Both the position numbers and the translations under genes were made by a program. Below the pieces are notes generated by a model. The model was not told the origin of the DNA. It saw nothing but the letters and a program-made list of their open reading frames with translations, and did not search any database. A stretch of DNA of 54,417 nt from CALCNS01 sp964425745 (GTDB taxonomy: Bacteria > Bacillota > JAAYKD01). Each line of letters begins with the position of its first letter. Positions within the stretch are counted from its first letter, which is position 1. Positions 7,690 through 16,419 of the stretch are shown one piece after another. The DNA lies in the NCBI GenBank assembly GCA_964425745.1, contig CAYRNW010000019.1:1-54417 (forward strand), written 5' to 3'.

Positions 7690-9389
7690 ACTTTCACCTC
7701 CATAGGTCTTCCGCGTAAGTCGACGATAACCCCGCACTTGCCACCCCTTACATGCAACTTTTGAAATTTCAGGGGCCACTTGGTTTCGCCATGGGCAATC
7801 ACTTCCAGGGCTGCCTGTTCGGTCTCAGAAAGATCCATAAAATTCAACCTACCCCAGTAAAACGTCTGTTCAAATCGATGACCGGTGGAAGTGGTTCCAC
7901 GTAGAGTGAGCCCCGGTTGACCCTTCTTTCCAAAGCCTTTCGGAGCCAGCACCGTACCTAAGGGAATTAAACACTCTTTCTCCAATAGATCAATCGCACC
8001 TTGCTCATCGATCTTGGAAAACACGCCCAAATGAGGAAGCATAAAAACCGAATCGACCATTAATTCAACCACTCCTGTGGGCTGAAAGGCATCGATAAGC
8101 ATCACAGCTGCATCTTTTCGGTTCGGAGCGTTCGACAAAACCCCTCCGGAGCCAATGATCAAATCAAAATCTTCAATCGTCAAAGATCGAACCGCTTCGG
8201 AAGCTTGGGCTAAGGTTTGCCCAAATCTTAATAAAGTGGGCTTTTGAATCTTCGCAATCTGCTGATGATCTTCAAAAGATAGCCTCAACGCCTCTCTGGC
8301 GACGGCTTGTTCTGTGAACAATTCCTCTTTTGTGGCAGGAAGACCAGTCGGATAAATAAGCTTAGTACCGATGAGAATCATCATATCTTCTTCGGTTAAA
8401 AGACCTTGCGGGAGCCAACGTGCAATATTCTCGGCTCCGGTTGTGGAAGCAACATGACCAATACTATAACTCATACCAAAATTAGCGCTAACGCTGCGCA
8501 TATAATTTCCCTGTACAACCGAGAACACATCGGTGGTCGCCCCACCAATGTCAACACACAGTATATTCTTCTTTTCTCTTATGGCATAACGAGTGAGTAT
8601 TTCACCTACGGCCGTTGGGGTTGGCATAATATCGGTTGTCGTTACTTCTTTCAGTATTGCATAGCCAGGTGCATGAGACATCACATGCTCAATAAACAAC
8701 TCATGAATCGCTTCTCTCGTGGGACTCAAATTTTCATCCTGAAACGAAGGTCGAAGATTATCGACCACCTTAATGGCATAACGATCCCCCAACAAGTCAT
8801 GAACTAAATCCACCGCCTTTGAGGTTCCGGCATAAATAATCGGTAGCGCATAGTGGTATCCAAATTTGGGTTTAGGCTGGGCAGAACGAATGAAATCGCA
8901 CATCTCAATCAGAAACGAACCGGGTTCTGCCTGGTCTACTCCCCCCGATAAAAGAATCATGTCGGGACGCAAGGTCCGAAGCCGTTCCAGACGTTGATAT
9001 AGACTTCTGCCATCGTCGGCAGCAAACACATCGAGCAAAATAGCGCCACCGCCCAATGCTGCTCGTTGTGCACTTTCGGCAGATATTTTCCCCACGTGAC
9101 CACAAACAACCATCTGTAAGCCACCCCCTGCAGAACTGGTGGAAAGGTAGGGGATGTTTGTCTTCAGTTCTTGTCCCTCAACAGTAAAAAAATTGATATT
9201 GCTGCGGTCTCGTAACTTTGTAAAGGCGTTAATAACACCAATCATAACGTTTGCATACGGAGCTTCTACCGTAGTGGCTGCTTCTCCCTTTGCTACATAA
9301 CGCCATCGATTTTCAACTTTTTCAAATAGAAGCGCTTTGGTTGTTGTACTGCCCACATCGGTCACAACGAATTGTGTTTGTTGAACCAT
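7656..9389 (-). CDS. GlmL/MutL-like ASKHA ATPase, cassette A
   Basis: A 577-residue homologue of GlmL (MutL), the ATPase that accompanies B12-dependent glutamate mutase. ASKHA motifs are complete: phosphate-1 DVGSTTTK (11-18), TSSAGGGLQMVVCGHVG (about 84-100), GGG-AILLDVFAADDGR (about 113-128), phosphate-2 CVDIGGATTDVF (278-289) and adenosine motif IIGSGGVLSNAP (about 415). Known GlmL proteins are about 460 residues; the extra 110 residues at the C-terminus contain GGKCGVIVDLRGRP. The start at 9389 has GAGGTGATC. It follows an FtsX-type permease by 52 bases and overlaps the barrel-sandwich gene. No mutase subunit is nearby, so the client is unlikely to be glutamate mutase. Confidence 0.85.
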   Translation of the reverse strand: MVQQTQFVVTDVGSTTTKALLFEKVENRWRYVAKGEAATTVEAPYANVMIGVINAFTKLRDRSNINFFTVEGQELKTNIPYLSTSSAGGGLQMVVCGHVGKISAESAQRAALGGGAILLDVFAADDGRSLYQRLERLRTLRPDMILLSGGVDQAEPGSFLIEMCDFIRSAQPKPKFGYHYALPIIYAGTSKAVDLVHDLLGDRYAIKVVDNLRPSFQDENLSPTREAIHELFIEHVMSHAPGYAILKEVTTTDIMPTPTAVGEILTRYAIREKKNILCVDIGGATTDVFSVVQGNYMRSVSANFGMSYSIGHVASTTGAENIARWLPQGLLTEEDMMILIGTKLIYPTGLPATKEELFTEQAVAREALRLSFEDHQQIAKIQKPTLLRFGQTLAQASEAVRSLTIEDFDLIIGSGGVLSNAPNRKDAAVMLIDAFQPTGVVELMVDSVFMLPHLGVFSKIDEQGAIDLLEKECLIPLGTVLAPKGFGKKGQPGLTLRGTTSTGHRFEQTFYWGRLNFMDLSETEQAALEVIAHGETKWPLKFQKLHVRGGKCGVIVDLRGRPMEVKVCRNTELFDER

Positions 9390-9441
9390 ACTGATCACCT
9401 CGATACTATTTTCATACTGTAGCAAAAGGGTGGAAGGCTTT

Positions 9442-10650
9442 TTATTCTGTTGGGTTTCTGAGTGTATTTGCTAAGCGACCTTTCGTCAGCATAATCGTTG
9501 TAATAGTACTCACAACCGTTGTTGCACCTATGGAAATGAAAAATGGAACCCAGCTGATTGTAATGCCCTTGGCTAATTGAAGTGATACAGCAGCCGCAAT
9601 TGCGGTACCAAGAAAACTACCAATCAGGGCAATGATGATACATTCAACGATAAACATAGCTTGGATTTGAAGTTGACTGAACCCCACGATACGCAATAAT
9701 GCCAATTCCTTACGGCGTGCCAAAGTCAACGCAATTGCATTTACCAAAACAATGAGAATCGCTACGAACATCATCACCGGCACATAGTAACTAGCCATTG
9801 TTTCAAAGCGGTCAAAGTCACCGATAAGTAGTCTCCCCAAATCATAAACAGTCCAGACTTGAAAGCGAAGATTCTCTTCTGCAAACCGGGCGATGAGTTC
9901 GTTTTTAATATCTTCCATTTTTTCTATTGGACACTCAAGACCAATCCAAGATACCGGTTCATCTCCACCAATTTGGCCCTGTAACGCACTTAAGTCAACC
10001 CAATCAATATAGTATAGAATCCTCTCCGCGTCATAAATACCCTCAACTTGGTATTGATGCCTTACTGCATCCGGAATAGACCATTCATATTCATCTCCAA
10101 ATTGAATGACTTTAGGCACTTCTAAAGCGACGACTCTCCCAATAACTTGACCCGACCAACTTGCTTGTTGACCGGACACACGGTTTAGTTCAGTTCCCGG
10201 CATCAAAATTCCAGGAAAACTACTGGCAACTTCTTCGCCCGATTCATCAGAAAATAAATAGTCACCGAGCATTTCTTTAGGATCACTGCGCCCCCCGACA
10301 TAGGCCCATATATTTTCCCTATAACGATATGGAGCAATCAACGTAAATTTTAGGTTTGCATTGGGTACTATTTCTCTCAGTTTATTTGAAATTAGGGAGG
10401 CCGAAAACGGTTTAATCATTAATGGATCAGCATAAACCATATCTGCCGAAGTCTTCAGTGTTGTTCTTGCATCGGCAATAATGATATTCTCGCCACCGAT
10501 AAATTTCAGCGGTTGTAAAGCAGATTGTTGCAAAATACTTAATCCGCTAATCCCTAAACAGCTCACTAAAACCGCTAGGGTTAACCCTACAATGGCTAAT
10601 GAATATTTACGAAAATTGCGCCGAAAGGATACTATAGTCATCCACAGCAT
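9442..10650 (-). CDS. ABC transporter permease, FtsX/MacB type
   Basis: A 402-residue protein: N-terminal TM (about 14-36), extracellular domain to about residue 275, then three TMs including VMMFVAILIVLVNAIAL, ending in the typical FtsX pattern RRKELALLRIVGFSQLQI followed by two more helices. Such subunits work as pairs with a LolD-like ATPase. The ribosome site GGAGGTGATAAG precedes the ATG at 10650. It lies 18 bases after the second permease gene and directly before the GlmL-like gene, so transporter and cassette A probably share one mRNA. Confidence 0.87.
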   Translation of the reverse strand: MLWMTIVSFRRNFRKYSLAIVGLTLAVLVSCLGISGLSILQQSALQPLKFIGGENIIIADARTTLKTSADMVYADPLMIKPFSASLISNKLREIVPNANLKFTLIAPYRYRENIWAYVGGRSDPKEMLGDYLFSDESGEEVASSFPGILMPGTELNRVSGQQASWSGQVIGRVVALEVPKVIQFGDEYEWSIPDAVRHQYQVEGIYDAERILYYIDWVDLSALQGQIGGDEPVSWIGLECPIEKMEDIKNELIARFAEENLRFQVWTVYDLGRLLIGDFDRFETMASYYVPVMMFVAILIVLVNAIALTLARRKELALLRIVGFSQLQIQAMFIVECIIIALIGSFLGTAIAAAVSLQLAKGITISWVPFFISIGATTVVSTITTIMLTKGRLANTLRNPTE

Positions 10651-10668
10651 CTTATCACCTCCATAACC

Positions 10669-11757
10669 CTACCAGGTGTCTTTCATTAGTTTTGGTATGG
10701 GAGTAGCTAAGAACTGTAGATTAATCAGAATAGTACTGAGGACACCAACCCCATAGTACACTCCCACGTCTTTAGCTAAGCTCAAGAATAGTAAACCTTG
10801 TGAGGTAGCTAGCCCAAGGTATTTCGATACAAAAGGTAAGAAAACCCCGGTTAAAACAAAACCTATTAGGAAAATCAGTGTAGTTTGTATGATAGCCGGA
10901 AAAATCAACCATGCTTTCTTTACACCCATTGCAAGCAAAACCCCGGTTTGATAAGACCCACTTCGCTGCCCAATGTAGAGTAAAACAGCCAAGGATGCTG
11001 CAGTAATTCCCAATATGAGGAAACGCAGACTCACAACTAATGAATCTGACATATTGAGATCTTGTTTCGTCTTAGCGTAATTATCTTCATACTTTTCAAC
11101 GGAAAAACCGGGATCAATTTTTTTTAGCTCAGCCGATACATAATCCAATTCAATTTTCCCATCTAGTTGTACAGCAGTTAAGCTGGGCAAGGTTTGTGCA
11201 GACATCAATCTTCTAAGTCCTTCTTCACTTAGTAAAGGCTTTGTAATCACACCTCTTTTGCTACTTGAGATTCCACTAATCTTGAATTCCTGAACCTCGG
11301 CGTTTGCATATCTGGGCAATATTCGGATGACATCACCCAAAGACAAATGATATGCCATAGCATGTGCTGAGGGAATCACGATTTCACTCTCACTTAATGG
11401 CAAGTTACCGGAAGCTAACTCAATAATGAGTTTGGTTTCACGATGAGGGAGCAGTAAGAATTCCATTTCATAGGAATAGAAATATGCCGGCGCCATTACA
11501 ATAGACTCTGTATAAAGCACTCCTTTAACTTCTTTTATTTGCTTCAATTCTTTCTCGTCGATATTTCCAGTTATAGCCAAATCAAAAGGCCAGTCTGAAC
11601 GTTGCACTTCAATAACTGTTTCAGACATTTCCCGAATTGCTGTTCCAAGAAGAACATAGCTACTTAATGAACCGATTACAGCTAAAACCATGATTAAGAG
11701 TTGTAGACGATTACGAAACAAACTCCATTGGAGCAATTTAACCGATAACCCTAGCAT
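10669..11757 (-). CDS. ABC transporter permease, FtsX type
   Basis: A 362-residue permease with one N-terminal TM (about 16-40), an extracellular domain (about 40-230) and three C-terminal TMs (ITAASLAVLLYIGQRSGSY, then about 285-310 and 330-350). This FtsX-like partner is more divergent than the neighbour at 9442-10650; the two would form a heterodimer. Its ATG overlaps the stop of the ATPase gene (ATGCTAG), which indicates translational coupling. Substrate not evident. Confidence 0.82.
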   Translation of the reverse strand: MLGLSVKLLQWSLFRNRLQLLIMVLAVIGSLSSYVLLGTAIREMSETVIEVQRSDWPFDLAITGNIDEKELKQIKEVKGVLYTESIVMAPAYFYSYEMEFLLLPHRETKLIIELASGNLPLSESEIVIPSAHAMAYHLSLGDVIRILPRYANAEVQEFKISGISSSKRGVITKPLLSEEGLRRLMSAQTLPSLTAVQLDGKIELDYVSAELKKIDPGFSVEKYEDNYAKTKQDLNMSDSLVVSLRFLILGITAASLAVLLYIGQRSGSYQTGVLLAMGVKKAWLIFPAIIQTTLIFLIGFVLTGVFLPFVSKYLGLATSQGLLFLSLAKDVGVYYGVGVLSTILINLQFLATPIPKLMKDTW

Positions 11758-12458
11758 GATGGTTCTCCTTCGGTTTTCAGCTTATTGATGAGTCTCCCAT
11801 CTTTTAAATTTAAAACGCGATTAGCCAGTGGAACTAACTCCGAATTATGAGTCACCATAAGACAAGCCGAATTGTTTTCTAAAACCATTTCTTGTAGCAA
11901 GTTCATAATCTCCATACTGGTAACGGAATCTAAGTTTCCAGTTGGTTCATCTGCAAAAACGATTTTGGGCCTAGCTACTAAGGCGCGGGCAACCGTAACT
12001 CGTTGTTGTTCTCCTCCAGAAAGCTGTCCAGGACGATGATGTGCTCGATCTCCCAAACCAACCCGCTTGAGCATGGCAAGGGCTTTTTCTTTTGCTTGGG
12101 GTTGCCCGGTTATACGCAACGGAATCTGCACATTTTCCAATGCCGTGAGGTTGGGTAGGAGATTAAACGATTGAAAGATAAACCCGAAAGAGCGGCTACG
12201 CAAATGGGATAATTGATTGTCGTTTAGCTTATATATGGATACATCATCCACGAAAACTTCTCCCTGATTGGGGGTATCTAAACCGGATAAGGTGTGCAAA
12301 AGCGTTGTTTTGCCCGAACCCGACGGACCAAGGAGCATGACAAGCTCCCCTTGATAGATTTCAATATCGATTTGATCTAATGCTTTTACCTCTTGATTTC
12401 CCAAATGAAAGATCCGATGTAGATTGTGCCCTTGAACGGCAATGTGTTTTTCTTGCAC
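11751..12458 (-). CDS. ABC transporter ATP-binding protein (LolD type)
   Basis: A 235-residue ATPase with Walker A GPSGSGKTT, Q-loop FIFQSFNLLPNLTALENV, signature LSGGEQQRVTVARAL, Walker B IVFADEPTGNLD and H-loop VTHN. The sequence belongs to the LolD/MacB/FtsE group. The start is GTG at 12458 after AGAAGGGGG with a 7-base gap. It is the first gene of the ABC plus cassette A operon. Confidence 0.92.
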   Translation of the reverse strand: MQEKHIAVQGHNLHRIFHLGNQEVKALDQIDIEIYQGELVMLLGPSGSGKTTLLHTLSGLDTPNQGEVFVDDVSIYKLNDNQLSHLRSRSFGFIFQSFNLLPNLTALENVQIPLRITGQPQAKEKALAMLKRVGLGDRAHHRPGQLSGGEQQRVTVARALVARPKIVFADEPTGNLDSVTSMEIMNLLQEMVLENNSACLMVTHNSELVPLANRVLNLKDGRLINKLKTEGEPSC

Positions 12459-12614
12459 TTGATGACCCCCTTCTCTATCTATTTTCCCCTAGCATTCGAC
12501 ATTCCTTCGTAAATTCCTTTTGATTTGTTTTCTATTCTTTGCAAACTTTTTTCGCAAAATCAACACATTACTCGAATTCGAAACGAAATAAATGACGTTT
12601 TTTCTTACCAATAA

Positions 12615-12644
12615 AACCTTCTTGCTTGTTACATCAGGAAGGTT
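12615..12644 (-). terminator. Terminator after MFS gene
   Basis: Stem AACCTTC/GAAGGTT with a 16-base loop, followed on the minus strand by TTATTGG; lies 28 bases after the stop of the MFS gene and separates the cassette B operon from the ABC operon at 12458. Confidence 0.55.
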
Positions 12645-12671
12645 CAGGAAATCTTTATTTTGTTAAATTTC

Positions 12672-13898
12672 TCAACTTCTTCGTAATTGTTTCATAAAAT
12701 AGCCGCTCATCGTTACCACCGAGGCAATCGCACCAAACAAACTGATGACTTGCCACGCAGGTAATACATCTCCGGCAAATCCTGCCGCAACGGTTCCAAC
12801 CGGGTTCAGTGCGGTCGATAACATCGTTCTGAAAGAATACACTCTTCCTCGCATTTCATCGGCAACCTCTCTTTGGTAAATAACCGAAGAGCACATGCCG
12901 CTGATCATCCCTCCTGTTAATCCCAAAGCGTACAGAAACATCGATAGCGGCAAATTCGTGCTCATCCCTAGGAACATTTGAGATAACGTCATAACCAAAC
13001 AACTGCTGATCAATAACACGCCGACCCGGTCGACCTTCTTTACGAAGGTGATTAAGAATGAGACAATTAACCCCGCCACACTTGCGGCTGTGGCCATGGC
13101 GGCAAAATCGCCGACTCCCCCTAAGCGTTCGGTGACGTAAAACGGCAAGAGCAGGTTTTTGGCAGAACCCATAAAGTTAGCAAAGGAGAATAGGAACATT
13201 AATTGCATGATGACAGTGTGGTGTTTGATATACTTCAGAGCTTCCACAATATTCTTTAATGCATAAGGTTTTTCGGTTCGGTGATGATTCAAATATTCTT
13301 CCTTTGCTGAAACACCAAACAGTGAGATACAGGAGCACATATACAGAAAGCCCTTCAAAAAGAATACATAACTGTAGTTGAACTTTGCTAAAGTCAAAGC
13401 AGCCAGCGTAGGTCCAAGCAGAGTACCGCCCCTTAAAAACCCCTGTTTCATTGCATTGGCTTGTGTTAGCAACTCTTTCTCAACAAGATTGGGAATAATC
13501 GCTTCCGAAGCCGGTTGATAAAATGCATTGGTTGCGGAATTAATGAAATAGTAGCTTGCCAGTAGATAGACATTTGCTTTTCTGGTCAGCAGAAATATGC
13601 CCACGAGTATGGAGAACACAGCGTTGGCGAACTGTGACCATTGCATCACTTTTTTTCTGCTGAATTGGTCCAAAATATTTCCAGCAAACGGCAACAATAA
13701 ATAAGTAGGCAAGTAACTTGCTAGGTAGGTTAATCCGGCTTTCGATGTAGACCCGGTTGTCTCTTTCAATAACCACATAACAGCCAATGATGCAACTGAG
13801 GTTCCTAAGGTTGAGAGTAGGTTCCCCGATAAGAAAACCAATAGACCTTGGTTTTTCCATATGTTGCCCTGTATTGATTCTTGAGTATCTGGTTTCAT
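12672..13898 (-). CDS. MFS transporter (drug/macrolide efflux type)
   Basis: A 408-residue polytopic protein with about 12 TM segments. It has the MFS signature in the first cytoplasmic loop (GNILDQFSRKKVMQWSQ, about 74-90) and a second Arg-rich loop near the C-terminus (REVADEMRGRVYSF), as in the MFS_3/enterobactin exporter and MefA-like families. These are proton-driven exporters of small molecules. The ATG lies 8 bases after the stop of the GlmL-like gene of cassette B, so it is the last gene of that operon. The paired position with the ABC transporter in cassette A suggests both cassettes serve a transport event. Confidence 0.85.
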   Translation of the reverse strand: MKPDTQESIQGNIWKNQGLLVFLSGNLLSTLGTSVASLAVMWLLKETTGSTSKAGLTYLASYLPTYLLLPFAGNILDQFSRKKVMQWSQFANAVFSILVGIFLLTRKANVYLLASYYFINSATNAFYQPASEAIIPNLVEKELLTQANAMKQGFLRGGTLLGPTLAALTLAKFNYSYVFFLKGFLYMCSCISLFGVSAKEEYLNHHRTEKPYALKNIVEALKYIKHHTVIMQLMFLFSFANFMGSAKNLLLPFYVTERLGGVGDFAAMATAASVAGLIVSFLITFVKKVDRVGVLLISSCLVMTLSQMFLGMSTNLPLSMFLYALGLTGGMISGMCSSVIYQREVADEMRGRVYSFRTMLSTALNPVGTVAAGFAGDVLPAWQVISLFGAIASVVTMSGYFMKQLRRS

Positions 13899-13906
13899 AC
13901 GATACC

Positions 13907-15619
13907 CTACTTTCTATAATCTGGTTTGCAATAAAACTTGTTTAGTGGTCTGCCACGCAAATCGATAAATAACCCGCAAATCCCCAAGTTAACATTTTTG
14001 AACTGTTTCTTTTGTGACCATTTTGCTGTACCAAAAACGGTTATTTCTACATGGAATGTATCTAGGTCAGTAGGTCGGTAACAGATTAACTCTCCCCATA
14101 ATCCAATGATTTCCTGCGTATGACCACTGTGATAAGAAAGCTTAATCGAGATTGCCTTTGTCCCTTCTTCTCCATATCCAGTGGGAGAAATTACAGAGCC
14201 AAGTGATAATAAACATTCGGTCGAGGCTGTTTTGACTGCCGCTTCGAAATTGAGCTTTGAAAAAATCCCCAAGTGGGGCAACATAAATTCAGTATCTACC
14301 ATTAATTCTGTTAACCCTTCCGGCTCAAAGGCATCGATTAACATTTGAGCTGTTTGCTCTTTTTCAGGCGCATGGGACAAAGCTCCACCGGAGCCAATGA
14401 TGGCATCATAACAATCGACTGTAATCTTTTGATCCTGTCCAAGCAATTCACTTTGAAATAATAGTTGTTTCTTGTTCGACTTTGCAATTTCACAATGGTC
14501 GATAAAAGCTAAGCGCAGGGCTTCTCGGCATACGCTCTGCTCAACGAGCAACTCTTCTTCTGTGATTGGGATTCTAGTCGGCACGATGAGCTTGTTTCCA
14601 ATGATATCCATCATTTCTTTACGTTTTATGCGTCCGGTGGGAAGCCAACGTTGTAAATTGTCATACCCTGTTATTGATGTTACATGTCCAATACTATAAC
14701 TCATACCATAATTAGCACTCACGGTTCGATGTAGCTTCCCTTCAAGGGTTGAGAAAACATCGGTTGTGGCTCCCCCAATGTCAATACACAGTAGATTTTT
14801 GTTGTTTCGTTTAGCATACGCAGTTAGAATCTCACCTACCGCAACCGGTGTTGGCAGCATTTCAGCAGATACGACCTCTTTCAACTTAACATACCCGGGT
14901 GCATGCTCCATAACATGTTCAATAAACAAATTATGAATCGCATTACGAGTTGGTTCTATGTTTTCTTCCTGAAAACTTGGTCGTAAATTATCAACTATTT
15001 TCACCGTAAACCGGTCCCCAAGGAGATCGTTCACCATGTCTACCGCTTTTGATGTACCGGCGTAAATCACTGGTAGAGAGTAACGATACCCGAATTTTGG
15101 TTTTGGTTGAGCAGATCGAATAAAATCACACATTTCAATAAGGAAAGATCCTGGTTCAGCTCCCTCTACACCACCCGATAACAGAATGATATCGGGTCTG
15201 AGTGTCTTGAGTTTTTCCAATCTTTGAAATAGTGTCCTGCCATCATCTGCAGAGAACACATCTAAAAGGACCGCACCGCCACCTAAAGCAGCTCTCTGAG
15301 CACTATCTGCAGAGATTCTACCCACATGACCACACACTACCATCTGTAAACCTCCACCTGCCGAACTTGTGGTTAGATATTTCGCATTTTGAATTGAAAA
15401 GTGATTCGCATCGCCTTTAAGCAGTGTTACGCCATGATTTTTTTCTATATTCTCAACCGAATTCCATACACCAATCATAACGTCATCATGTGGGCTCTCT
15501 ACCGTTGTCGGAGATTCACCATGACCTGCAAGTCTCCATTCTCCCTCTACTTCTCGAAAGAGCAAGGCTTTGGTTGTTGTGCTACCAATATCCGTAATAA
15601 GTACGTACTCTATACCCAA
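13907..15619 (-). CDS. GlmL/MutL-like ASKHA ATPase, cassette B
   Basis: A 570-residue paralogue of the cassette A ATPase, very similar along its whole length: DIGSTTTK near the N-terminus, TSSAGGGLQMVVCGHVG, CIDIGGATTDVF, IIGSGGALSHAP, and the C-terminal extension with LGICGLFIDLRGRP. I place the start at the TTG at 15619, preceded by GGAGGG with a 6-base gap, because it aligns with the start of cassette A and overlaps the stop of the upstream gene by 10 bases; the frame is open for 61 more codons upstream but that part is the shadow of the previous gene. Known relatives reactivate B12 mutases; no such enzyme is here. Confidence 0.85.
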   Translation of the reverse strand: MGIEYVLITDIGSTTTKALLFREVEGEWRLAGHGESPTTVESPHDDVMIGVWNSVENIEKNHGVTLLKGDANHFSIQNAKYLTTSSAGGGLQMVVCGHVGRISADSAQRAALGGGAVLLDVFSADDGRTLFQRLEKLKTLRPDIILLSGGVEGAEPGSFLIEMCDFIRSAQPKPKFGYRYSLPVIYAGTSKAVDMVNDLLGDRFTVKIVDNLRPSFQEENIEPTRNAIHNLFIEHVMEHAPGYVKLKEVVSAEMLPTPVAVGEILTAYAKRNNKNLLCIDIGGATTDVFSTLEGKLHRTVSANYGMSYSIGHVTSITGYDNLQRWLPTGRIKRKEMMDIIGNKLIVPTRIPITEEELLVEQSVCREALRLAFIDHCEIAKSNKKQLLFQSELLGQDQKITVDCYDAIIGSGGALSHAPEKEQTAQMLIDAFEPEGLTELMVDTEFMLPHLGIFSKLNFEAAVKTASTECLLSLGSVISPTGYGEEGTKAISIKLSYHSGHTQEIIGLWGELICYRPTDLDTFHVEITVFGTAKWSQKKQFKNVNLGICGLFIDLRGRPLNKFYCKPDYRK

Positions 15620-16419
15620 GCTTGTCCCTCCCCTCCAATAGCCGAATTCGCTACTTGGTTCTCCCAAAACTTCTTGTGATCCCCGTAAATAATCAGGCAT
15701 CCCGTAAAATACTCCTTGCTCGTTGCGTTTAAGAGTCGCGGTATATACCACTTTTTTGTACGCCTTGTGGCAATAATGTTTCTTTGAACGAGTTGTAGCC
15801 ATAAGAACTGGCTGAACACTCGGAAAGATTCAACAGCTTCATTCTCTGTAAAGGCATGATCTTTAGAAATGGCATAGGACTGTATTCGTTTTTGGGGTTC
15901 AATCGTCGAACTAACCCACCCATTCCATTGTTTCTCAAGCGTTTCTAGATAAAGTATAGGAGTTGTTATGTTTCCCGTCTTAGTGATATCGTGTCCAAGA
16001 TTCAGTAAAATTTCGTTGGCCTTGGCATAACCCACAACCTTTCCATCGTGGTTTAACGAACGCATCATTTGACGAAATGAAGGACGTAACAATTCCTTAA
16101 ATACACGCCGATTCTCCAAAACTCCTGTAGTAGACATGATTACCAAAAGAACACTTTTATTGTATGGCACTGCATAACAAAGCCAAGGCATGGTATCATC
16201 ATGAGCCCTTTCCACTGCGACAGAACGCATATTTTCCGAGACCGAAAAGGAACGAATCCATTCTTGCCACAAAAGGATTTGTATGCCCACAAATCCAACC
16301 GAAGCTGTAAAACATGTTTCTTGTTTTTCAAAACAGTTTTGCTTCATTGCTTGCAAAAGTGGAAACCATGCCTCAGAAACCTCGCTCGCTAATACCTGTA
16401 ATTCTTTAGTGTTAATCAA
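15610..16419 (-). CDS. Unknown protein X of GlmL-type cassette B
   Basis: About 269 residues, paralogous to the cassette A protein at 5828-6607: shares SFRQMMRSLNHDGKVVGYAKAN in the middle (compare HPFRQLIESLDDDGRFVAYAEA) and YGDHKKFW near the end. No signal peptide. Family not recognised. The start is uncertain: the TTG at 16419 has GGGGAGG eight bases upstream and overlaps the preceding stop by 8 bases, whereas the ATG at 16428 sits directly on the ribosome site. It lies between the barrel-sandwich gene and the ATPase gene, coupled to both by overlaps. Confidence 0.68.
   Translation of the reverse strand: MINTKELQVLASEVSEAWFPLLQAMKQNCFEKQETCFTASVGFVGIQILLWQEWIRSFSVSENMRSVAVERAHDDTMPWLCYAVPYNKSVLLVIMSTTGVLENRRVFKELLRPSFRQMMRSLNHDGKVVGYAKANEILLNLGHDITKTGNITTPILYLETLEKQWNGWVSSTIEPQKRIQSYAISKDHAFTENEAVESFRVFSQFLWLQLVQRNIIATRRTKKWYIPRLLNATSKEYFTGCLIIYGDHKKFWENQVANSAIGGEGQAWV

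Noticed and set aside
13540..13860. 106-codon frame inside the MFS gene
   Set aside because: Shadow frame of a clear MFS transporter.
13907..15802. Longer version of the cassette B ATPase starting at 15802
   Set aside because: The extra 61 residues overlap the protein X gene in another frame and have no counterpart in cassette A; a good ribosome site precedes the TTG at 15619.
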